A stretch of 35,377 nt of DNA from positions 1-35,377 of the forward strand of contig CALIZI010000225.1 of NCBI GenBank assembly GCA_938028705.1, given 5' to 3'. Each line of letters opens with the position of its first letter. Within the stretch, counting starts at the first letter, position 1. The notes below the pieces were generated by a model, which saw nothing but the letters and a program-made list of their open reading frames with translations, was not told the DNA's origin and ran no database searches. This stretch comes from an uncultured Saprospiraceae bacterium. Lineage in GTDB: Bacteria > Bacteroidota > Bacteroidia > Chitinophagales > Saprospiraceae. Position numbers and translations under genes: made by a program. Positions 25,636 through 32,865 of this stretch are shown here, one piece after another.

Positions 25636-27963
25636 TTAAATCAGTAATTTGAGTGTCTTATATGCTATCGTACCATCATTTGATATGAACCTAACATGGA
25701 TGAAATAGATACCCTTCGGCAAGTCGGCTTTATCTATCTCAATTTGATATGTTCCTGCGTCGGATTTTGCATGGTAGATTGTGCGTAGTCGTTGTCCGTG
25801 TATGTTGTACAGGCTGATGTCAACTGTGCTGTGCTTTTCCAATTTATAGCCTAAACGGGCTGACTTCATGAAGACTTCGAGAACGGGAGGTTTAGCGTTA
25901 CCCATTGTAAAATCACCTATATAAGTCGAACATTCACCTACTCGCCGTATCCATACTGGATAAGTGCCGCCAGGTAAAGAGTAAATAACATCATTTATTA
26001 TCGGTGGTCTGTAGCTATGTCCTCCATCAAGTGAAATCTCCACATCCTCTGTGAGCGGTGCTTCTTCAAAATCAAAACGAATGATGCCATTTTTACTATG
26101 GGTGGTGCCATTTCTACTTTGGGTGGTGATATTTACGGGCGTGAATGCCCAATTTATATCAAAAGGAATCTCTGTCATATCGATACCGTCACTTACCGTT
26201 ACGGTATAGCTACCTATGTCCAAGTTTTCAATTGAGGATGTAGTTGCTCCGGTACTCCATTCGTAAGTATAATTGCTTGGGTCTTCCATATAAATTTTTG
26301 CCGTACCTTTATAGTCACAATAGGCATGATTAAGTCCTAAAGAAATCGGTGCATCAACACGACCATGTGGGGCAGAACCACCAATTGCAGTAAGAAGTTC
26401 TGCCATAGCTGACATCATATACCCACCAATAATATATAAAGGAAAAATATCGTCCACTATTACAACAGAAGGCATTTCGTTTATTATAAGAGGAAGAATA
26501 TCATCTACTATCACGACTTTAAATATTGTACCGTCAATAACCCTGTCGATGTTGTCCGTTCGCGTGAGGGTAATATGTAAAATGCCATCATTATCTATAT
26601 GATACATAAAAGCATCAGGCTCAAGTGAAGACCCGGTGGTATCCACATGAATATTATCATAGTTGATACCAATGTCACTAACATCTATTTTCGCACTGAT
26701 ACCGTGTGTACTGATAGGCATATCCGATGCTATACGTATGCCAATACGAACTTCCCCTGCGATATCATCTGCCTCAATTGTGTCAACCACCAACATTGCG
26801 TTAGTTTGATTATACACAAACGGTTGGTTGCCGGATGTCATACCAAAGTTAGCATATATCACATCCAAATCAAGCTCGTCAACTATACCATCTCCGTTAG
26901 CATCCTGATGTTTGTTATTGACACCGTTGACCGAATCGCTCCAGTCAGAAGAAGGTTGTGGTATCCAGTCAGTCGTTGCATTGGGGCGGACAGGACCGAT
27001 ATTACCATAAGCCAGTGCCCAATACAGCATATCTCTTCCATCCGCAATAGAATCGTTGTTACAATCGCCGGGAAGTACGAAACTTATCTCACAGACACCG
27101 ATTGTCATAGTGCAGAAGTCTTCCCATGTAGTATTGAAGTTGTTACCATCAGAAATATAGCCGTTGGTGCTGGCAGTGAGTTGACTGCATAGGTTAAATA
27201 GATTGGAATCATAACAACCGCTTAGTTGATTGTCGTACAAACGCAGATTTGTCAAATTTGGTAAATTGCCTATTTCCGGTGGAATATTGCCGGTAAGTTG
27301 GTTATTGTATAGCAACATTAGTGTTAAATCAGTCAAATTACCAAGTTGAGGAGGAATATCGCCGATAAGTTGGTTATTCGATAACCATAATTGAGTCAAA
27401 TTACTTAAATCGCCAATTTCAGCCGGAATACTACCACTCAAATCATTGTAAGTCAAATTCAAGTACGTCAAACCATCTAAATTACCTAATTCCGGTGGAA
27501 TACTACCAATCAAATCATTGCCGGCTAAAATTAAATTAGTCAAATTATTTAAATTACCTAACTCCGGGGGAATGTTACCACTTAGTTTATTCCGGTTAAA
27601 AGTCAATTTCTCCAAATTATTTAAATTGCCTAACTCCGGAGGAATAGTGCCTGTCAAATTATTCCCCTTCTTCAAAATATAAGTACAATCATCTACTCCG
27701 TCCATATCAATACAAGTCACACATCCGTCCACATTGGTTGTCACACCATACCATGTGCCTACCTCTGTACCTGTGGGCATAGTGGGATTTGCTATGAAGA
27801 AAGCCGCATCGGGCCAAGCGTCGGTACTGTCTTTACTATACCAGTTATCGCCATCGGTGCTGAGATAGAGGGCGCGTAGGGCGATGTAGTCCTGCTCTTG
27901 GCATTGAGCATGAAGTTGGACTATCATCAGGCAAAGGAATAAAGTTTGTATTAAAATTTTCAT
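25636..27963 (-). CDS. LRR, dockerin-like, SprB-like protein with T9SS tail (775 aa)
   Basis: The signal peptide (residues 1-20) and cap match the neighbouring LRR protein. Seven 24-residue LRRs cover about 98-255. A dockerin-like pair of calcium loops follows at about 297-374 (PGDCNNDSIADGRDML and HQDANGDGIVDELD). A cohesin-like beta-sandwich comes next (about 385-545), containing a short tandem duplication (VVIVDDI, 17 residues apart). A SprB-like repeat lies at about 560-615 (GSYTVTVSDG), then strands and a T9SS tail nearly identical to that of the 424-residue paralogue (ADLPKGIYFIHVRF). A dockerin-like plus cohesin-like pair in one chain could allow self-association (inference). Confidence 0.88.
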   Translation of the reverse strand: MKILIQTLFLCLMIVQLHAQCQEQDYIALRALYLSTDGDNWYSKDSTDAWPDAAFFIANPTMPTGTEVGTWYGVTTNVDGCVTCIDMDGVDDCTYILKKGNNLTGTIPPELGNLNNLEKLTFNRNKLSGNIPPELGNLNNLTNLILAGNDLIGSIPPELGNLDGLTYLNLTYNDLSGSIPAEIGDLSNLTQLWLSNNQLIGDIPPQLGNLTDLTLMLLYNNQLTGNIPPEIGNLPNLTNLRLYDNQLSGCYDSNLFNLCSQLTASTNGYISDGNNFNTTWEDFCTMTIGVCEISFVLPGDCNNDSIADGRDMLYWALAYGNIGPVRPNATTDWIPQPSSDWSDSVNGVNNKHQDANGDGIVDELDLDVIYANFGMTSGNQPFVYNQTNAMLVVDTIEADDIAGEVRIGIRIASDMPISTHGISAKIDVSDIGINYDNIHVDTTGSSLEPDAFMYHIDNDGILHITLTRTDNIDRVIDGTIFKVVIVDDILPLIINEMPSVVIVDDIFPLYIIGGYMMSAMAELLTAIGGSAPHGRVDAPISLGLNHAYCDYKGTAKIYMEDPSNYTYEWSTGATTSSIENLDIGSYTVTVSDGIDMTEIPFDINWAFTPVNITTQSRNGTTHSKNGIIRFDFEEAPLTEDVEISLDGGHSYRPPIINDVIYSLPGGTYPVWIRRVGECSTYIGDFTMGNAKPPVLEVFMKSARLGYKLEKHSTVDISLYNIHGQRLRTIYHAKSDAGTYQIEIDKADLPKGIYFIHVRFISNDGTIAYKTLKLLI

Positions 27964-28027
27964 AAATAATTTAACGGTTTTTTATTTGAATAATTTTGAG
28001 ACATCGGTTCAGTTTATTTGTCATTTA

Positions 28028-28035
28028 CAAATATA
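28028..28035 (-). promoter_or_regulatory. possible -7 element (TATATTTG) for the 775-aa LRR gene
   Basis: On the minus strand TATATTTG matches the TAnnTTTG consensus about 65 bp upstream of the ATG at 27963. There is no TTG at the -33 distance, so support is partial. Confidence 0.3.
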
Positions 28036-28154
28036 AAGACACATTTTTTCATACATTTATACATTTTTACACTGTAACAAGTTAATTTGTTTTTATTTAT
28101 TTTTATAAAAAGTTAATAATCAGAATTTTATAATTTTTTAAATATTAATAAAAC

Positions 28155-29633
28155 ATGAAAAAGAGACCATTTTTATGTATCGAACTTTTGAATGCTTTTT
28201 CTAAAAAAGAAATTGCAGACTTGGTATATTTTGTATCCTGTCCGTGTTTTAATAAAGATGAGTCTATATCCCGCTTGTTAAAATCATTGAGAAGGTATGC
28301 TTTGGACGGGAAAGAATTTGACGCAGAAAGGCAATGCACAGTTTACGAAAAGACATTTCCACATAAGGCAGTACCTCAAGATACATTAAGTAAAAGTGAA
28401 CGCAGCTCACTCAATCTCAAAATGAATACCCTGATGCGTTTGGCAGAGCGATTTTTAGCTATGCAGGCACTTGAAGGCAATGTATCTTATAACTGTGAAT
28501 TATTGTACGATACCTTATTAAAGCGTCAACAATATTGGTTGCTCAATCGGCATCTCAAAAAGCATAAAAAGGAACTGTCGCAGCAAAAAGAAAAAGATAC
28601 CGCCTATTATGCCCATCAATCCAAAGTAGAACAAAGCACATTTGATTATTTGTATCACAGTGGTCAATTGACGCAAGAGGATAATTTAGCTGACTTGATT
28701 CGGAGTGTGGATATGAATTATCTGCTACAAAAATTAAATATACAGATTACAATACGCTCTATGAAAAATATTTTTGGCGAAAAAGAATATGACCTTAGTT
28801 CGATGACCGCCATGACCGCCTTATTGGATTTGCCGCAGTATGCCGAACAGCCTTTGATTATTCTTTATCGCGCCAATGTAGCCTTAATGGAAGCAACATC
28901 GGACGAAACATATTTTAATTTATTGAGTTTATTGGCACAGTATGAATCTTTGGTGCCGCTATCTGTTTTAAAGGATTTTTATACTACGGCTGTCAATCAC
29001 TGTGCTGCTCAAATCAGGCTGGGAAAACCGGATTATATCAAAAACGTATTTGATTTATACAAAATAATGGATGCGAAAAATTTACTGATTGATGATGGTT
29101 TTATCTCCGGGAGCAATCTCAAAAATATCGTTACGTCAGCTTGCCGCGTACAGGAATTTACTTGGGCAGAAAAGGCAGTTGAGCGGTATCGTCCACATCT
29201 TCGACGGTCAATCAGTGCTAGTGTTTGTTATTTTAACCTTGGTGTGATTGCCTTTTATCAAAAAGACTATGAGGCTGCCCATGATAAGTTTATTCAAGCT
29301 GACAGAATTGATAAAATTTACGATATTAATATTCGTGTATTGATACTCAAATGTTTATATGAAAAAGAAAAAGAGTATAGCGAACCCACTATGCAAGCGT
29401 TTCGTTCTGCACATAAGTACTTTAAAGGTGATACATCATTGGCTGCCAAAATCAGAACGGGCTATGCCAATTTCATCCAAATTCTGATGAATCTCTACCA
29501 GCTTCGTCATAATATCAATGCCACCAAAGCTAATGTGGAACGCATCAAAGAAAAATTAGTACAACAAAAAATTAATAGCGACAAACGCTGGTTATTGGAA
29601 AAAATAGAAGAATTGGGACATAAAATAAAGTAA
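28155..29633 (+). CDS. helical-repeat (TPR-like) cytoplasmic protein, family unknown (492 aa)
   Basis: No signal peptide; nearly all helical with many Lys/Glu/Tyr, and TPR-like helix pairs in the C-terminal half (FNLGVIAFYQKDYEAAHDKF). The N-terminal segment (LLNAFSKKEIADLVYFVSCP, then FNKDE) is distantly like the 490-residue protein at 17.3 kb. Both genes are divergent from a secreted-protein gene on their left and convergent with a T9SS gene sharing the same 3' module. The pairing suggests co-duplication, although the two helical proteins have diverged much more than the T9SS tails. The role is unknown; nothing in the sequence points to an enzyme. Confidence 0.75.
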   Translation: MKKRPFLCIELLNAFSKKEIADLVYFVSCPCFNKDESISRLLKSLRRYALDGKEFDAERQCTVYEKTFPHKAVPQDTLSKSERSSLNLKMNTLMRLAERFLAMQALEGNVSYNCELLYDTLLKRQQYWLLNRHLKKHKKELSQQKEKDTAYYAHQSKVEQSTFDYLYHSGQLTQEDNLADLIRSVDMNYLLQKLNIQITIRSMKNIFGEKEYDLSSMTAMTALLDLPQYAEQPLIILYRANVALMEATSDETYFNLLSLLAQYESLVPLSVLKDFYTTAVNHCAAQIRLGKPDYIKNVFDLYKIMDAKNLLIDDGFISGSNLKNIVTSACRVQEFTWAEKAVERYRPHLRRSISASVCYFNLGVIAFYQKDYEAAHDKFIQADRIDKIYDINIRVLILKCLYEKEKEYSEPTMQAFRSAHKYFKGDTSLAAKIRTGYANFIQILMNLYQLRHNINATKANVERIKEKLVQQKINSDKRWLLEKIEELGHKIK

Positions 29634-29643
29634 AAAACAAAAA

Positions 29644-30253
29644 AAGGTCGTGAAAAACTCACGACCTTTTTAATGGATTGATATTCACGATACATCTAAT
29701 CCGCTTTCATAAACTTCTGTGCTTCGGACAGCCATGTAGCACCTGTAAATTTGAGCGAGTACATACCTGCCGATAAGTCGGCGGCTTCGTAGTAAACATT
29801 ATTCACGCCTTCGGTCAGGCTTAGATCCATTCTGTCCACTACTCTACCCAAAGCGTCTATCACTTCCACCGCTACATTAGCAACTTCATTGGAATGAAAT
29901 CTAATCGTCAGTAATTCAGATGCCGTCACAGGGTTCGGGAATATCTCAACCACGCCATCTTCATAACAGTAAGAACTCACCGTCACCATATCAGAATACT
30001 CGTAGCCGCCGTCTCTGTCCACTGTTCTCAAACGATAGTAATTTGAAGAGTATGGATTTGGGTCTATATGTCTGTAATTAATCGGAGAAGCAGAGTTGCC
30101 CACAGCATTGACTTCAGCAATAGTTTTGAATGTAATACCGTCCTTACTTTTTTGTATTTCAAAGCGTTCAACATCTTGCTCGGTGGCGGTACGCCATTCG
30201 AGTTTGATTTCGCAATCGACTTCTTTTCCGGTAAATGTAACCAGACCTGCCGG
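29644..30253. repeat. 610-bp duplicated module (terminator plus T9SS tail), copy 2
   Basis: Partner of 18781-19390, aligned without gaps by eye. See that entry for content and identity. Confidence 0.9.
29646..29671. terminator. bidirectional terminator, second copy
   Basis: GGTCGTGA/TCACGACC with an AAAAC loop, five T to the right, and a run of seven A to its left that reads as T on the minus strand. It serves the 492-aa gene and the discoidin T9SS gene. Confidence 0.9.
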
Positions 30254-30721
30254 AAGCTGCTCGTCTTGTATAAAGATTTTCAACTCACCAAAACCGGAAC
30301 AACTACCGCCATAATTATTGACGGCTGTCAGCAAGATGTATCGTGCCGTAACCGCCTCAAAATCAGGACCTTCAAAGCCCTCATACACCGACTGACCGAG
30401 AGCTTGCGGAAAGGTAAAATCTCCCATATTGGTCCAGTTCGTATTGTCCAGCGAGTGTTCTATACGTATCGTTCTAATGCCCCAGTCAAGATGCTCAGGG
30501 TGATTGATATTCCAGAACTGAGAGGCGTAAAGGTTTTTATTTTCACCCAAGTCATACATAATCCAATGCGAGTTACCGTTCGCCGGATTCGGGTTGGGTG
30601 CGGTGGTGCATGATACCCAACCGTCAAAAGCATTTGTATTGTGTCTGTCGGGATTGCACTGCCCTGTTGCGACGTGTATAAAAGCAAGCAAGGTAATTAT
30701 AATTAATATTATATTTTTCAT
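29696..30721 (-). CDS. discoidin (F5/8 type C)-like protein with T9SS tail
   Basis: The 341-residue product has a signal peptide cut near HVATGQ. Residues about 22-152 look like an F5/8 type C (discoidin) fold: NSHWIMYDLGENKNLYASQF, then RIEHSLDNTNWTNMGDF and ARYILLTAVNNYGGSCSGFG. This fold usually binds carbohydrate or lipid headgroups. The remaining ~180 residues are the fibronectin-like strand set and T9SS tail shared with the beta-helix protein (FPNPVTASELLTIRFHSN). A short cargo protein likely to bind surface glycans (inference). An octamer array begins 9 bp upstream of its start codon. Confidence 0.88.
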   Translation of the reverse strand: MKNIILIIITLLAFIHVATGQCNPDRHNTNAFDGWVSCTTAPNPNPANGNSHWIMYDLGENKNLYASQFWNINHPEHLDWGIRTIRIEHSLDNTNWTNMGDFTFPQALGQSVYEGFEGPDFEAVTARYILLTAVNNYGGSCSGFGELKIFIQDEQLPAGLVTFTGKEVDCEIKLEWRTATEQDVERFEIQKSKDGITFKTIAEVNAVGNSASPINYRHIDPNPYSSNYYRLRTVDRDGGYEYSDMVTVSSYCYEDGVVEIFPNPVTASELLTIRFHSNEVANVAVEVIDALGRVVDRMDLSLTEGVNNVYYEAADLSAGMYSLKFTGATWLSEAQKFMKAD

Positions 30722-30729
30722 TTTATAAA

Positions 30730-30850
30730 GTGTTGGAGTGTTGAAATGTTGAGGTGTTGGAGTGTTGAGGTGTGGTGGTGTTATGGAATCGTGGTGGTGT
30801 GGTGGTGTCGTGTCGTTGTATTGTAGTATGGTAATGTGGTAGTATGGTAA
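30730..30850. repeat. GT-rich octamer array (left arm)
   Basis: Fifteen in-phase 8-mers, beginning GTGTTGGA, GTGTTGAA, ATGTTGAG, GTGTTGGA, GTGTTGAG, and ending GTATGGTA, ATGTGGTA, GTATGGTA. Substitutions are frequent but no unit is shifted. It lies directly upstream of the discoidin gene start and is roughly complementary to the array at 30880-30994. Confidence 0.85.
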
Positions 30851-30879
30851 TTTTTATCAATAAAATTATGATAGGTAAT

Positions 30880-30994
30880 TACCACAACACTACAACACTA
30901 CGATTCCACAACACCTCAACACGATAACACTACAACACCTCGATACCATAACAACACAACACGTCAACACGTCAACACATCAACACCTCAGCAC
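30880..30994. repeat. AC-rich octamer array (right arm)
   Basis: Fourteen in-phase 8-mers of type CACTACAA (for example CACTACAA, CACTACGA, TTCCACAA, CACCTCAA, CACGATAA). The last unit touches the DUF1501 stop codon at 30995. The spacer to the left arm is about 29 bp and AT-rich. Confidence 0.85.
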
Positions 30995-32404
30995 TTAAAT
31001 GTTCAAAAATCCAATGGGTGCGCCACTTCCAATGGTATAGAAATTTGTGAGTTGCGGGAAGAGCATACTCAAATCGGTATCGGGTACACCAAACCATTTA
31101 GCAATTTCGGCAAAATAAGTATCGGCAGAAGTATCGGGTATCAGTATGCCGCCACCTAAGTCAATAGAATTATTGAGTGCAAGTGTAGGATATGTACCGT
31201 AAATCTGATTACCGTTAATCAGGTTGTTACCGCCCATGGCAAATACATTGCCGCCCCATGCGTGGTCGCTGCCTTGCCCGTTGGAAGTCAGCGTACGACC
31301 AAACTCAGAGACGGAGAAAGTCAGCACATCATCAGCGATACCGAGTTCTTCCATTGCTGCATTGAAATTGACCAAAGCATTATCCAAATCGCCCAGCATA
31401 GGTCCGTGGTCTTGCAAACCTTCGTGGTGATCCCAACCACCGTAATCAATGAAGAAAATCTGGCGCTGGAAGTTTAGGGTATCTTTTACGGCAATGGTTT
31501 TGGCGATTTGTTCAAAAGCCAACTCCACAGAACTCATACCAAAACTTGTATTGGAAAACCCTCCAAAACCATTAAGTGCATCAGAAATTTCTATATAAGC
31601 ATCCCGTGCATTGATGATCGTTTGTGCATAAGTCTTTTTGAAAATATCGGTGTATTGCTGCTCCATGATACCATCTATACCACTGGTAATAGCTTTTTCA
31701 AAAGGCCATGTAACATTCGGGTCATATCCGTTAATCCCTATCGGACCATGGTAAGGATCCATCGCATACTCAACGGTATTATTCCCCGTCTGGAAAATAT
31801 TGGTGCCGGATAAGGAGATATTCATCGAAATATTTTGATTAGCGTTTTGGTCATTAATCATATCGGCAATTCTACCGCCCCAGCCTACTGCTGTACGCTC
31901 ATCCAAAATGGCAGTTTGCCATTGCTGGATTTGGTCGGAATGTGAAAACAAACCAAGTGGCAAATTAGCTGATCCATTATAAAATTGCGTCTTGGTCGTA
32001 TAGTCCATCAATGTACCGACATTGGAAACGAAAGCAGCTTTGCCCGAATTGAAAAGCCCTTGCAGACCGGGCATCATCGGATTTAAACCATATTGATAAC
32101 CACTGGCATCGGTATAATTAATCGGCAATATATCCGCCAAAGGCACTGCCAAATTGGTACGGGTGGCAGCGTACTCATTATAGCGAGATACAGTACGCGG
32201 AATGAGCATATTAAAAGAGTCATTGCCGCCTGATTGGAACAAACAAACCAATGCCTTATAACCACTACTATCCGCAACGGATGAATTGGAAATCGCCAAT
32301 GAATTAAGGGATTTGAGGTTCATTAATGTATTGAGAAAAGTAACCGAACCGAGCGCAGCACAACTCGCCTGCCCGATAAATTTACGTCTTGATATATCTT
32401 TCAT
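30995..32404 (-). CDS. DUF1501 family protein (copy 2)
   Basis: The start is ATG 32404 (MKDISRRKFIGQASCAALGS), giving 469 residues with a twin-arginine-like leader. The longer frame to 32542 only translates an octamer array (TTTPQH-type peptide) and is rejected. Core motifs are LVCLFQSGGNDSFNMLIPRT, SVSEFGRTLTSNGQGSDHAW and GGNVFAMGG, the usual DUF1501 pattern. It lacks the extra C-terminal beta domain of copy 1. It is flanked on both sides by octamer arrays and its upstream partner is a DUF1800 gene. Confidence 0.9.
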   Translation of the reverse strand: MKDISRRKFIGQASCAALGSVTFLNTLMNLKSLNSLAISNSSVADSSGYKALVCLFQSGGNDSFNMLIPRTVSRYNEYAATRTNLAVPLADILPINYTDASGYQYGLNPMMPGLQGLFNSGKAAFVSNVGTLMDYTTKTQFYNGSANLPLGLFSHSDQIQQWQTAILDERTAVGWGGRIADMINDQNANQNISMNISLSGTNIFQTGNNTVEYAMDPYHGPIGINGYDPNVTWPFEKAITSGIDGIMEQQYTDIFKKTYAQTIINARDAYIEISDALNGFGGFSNTSFGMSSVELAFEQIAKTIAVKDTLNFQRQIFFIDYGGWDHHEGLQDHGPMLGDLDNALVNFNAAMEELGIADDVLTFSVSEFGRTLTSNGQGSDHAWGGNVFAMGGNNLINGNQIYGTYPTLALNNSIDLGGGILIPDTSADTYFAEIAKWFGVPDTDLSMLFPQLTNFYTIGSGAPIGFLNI

Positions 32405-32412
32405 TTTTAATT

Positions 32413-32508
32413 GTGTTATGGTGTGATAGTGTTGTGGTGTTGTGGTGTTGAAGTGTTGTGGTGTTGTGGTATCGTGGTGTTGTGGTATTGTAGTTTTAGT
32501 ATGTTTTA
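32413..32508. repeat. GT-rich octamer array (left arm, second gap)
   Basis: Ten clear in-phase units (GTGTTATG, GTGTGATA, GTGTTGTG, GTGTTGTG, GTGTTGAA and so on), then two decayed ones. It starts 8 bp upstream of the DUF1501 ATG. Between this arm and the right arm lies about 260 bp of very AT-rich DNA with no gene. Confidence 0.85.
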
Positions 32509-32770
32509 GGTAAAAGTTATTTTTCGTATTACAACTATTCAAATTTTTATTAATAAATTATTTTTATATAAAAATATTATTAACATAAGAACAATTATAA
32601 TTAAAAAAAATTTCAATGAGTTTAAAGTATAAGATTCTACTAAAATAAAGACATTTTTAAATTATTTTATAATAAAAAATACATTATAAATATTTAATTT
32701 TTAATAATAAATAAATTATAATTAATTCAAAAATAGCTATATTTCAATACGACCATATCAAAAAACGTTA

Positions 32771-32865
32771 CACTAAAACACGCTAAAACTACAAGTCCAC
32801 AACACCTCGATACTACAACACAACAACACTACAATACTACGACACAACAACACTACAACACTAAG
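32771..32865. repeat. AC-rich octamer array (right arm, second gap)
   Basis: Twelve in-phase units (CACTAAAA, CACGCTAA, AACTACAA, GTCCACAA, CACCTCGA, TACTACAA, CACAACAA, CACTACAA and so on) ending exactly at the DUF1800 stop codon at 32866. Complementary in kind to the left arm of the same gap. Confidence 0.85.

Noticed and set aside
32405-32542. N-terminal extension of the DUF1501 copy 2 frame
   Set aside because: The extra residues are the translation of an octamer array (TTTPQH-type), and a normal twin-arginine leader starts at ATG 32404.
30730-32865. CRISPR array
   Set aside because: The repeats are 8-bp contiguous units without spacers, and there are no cas genes.
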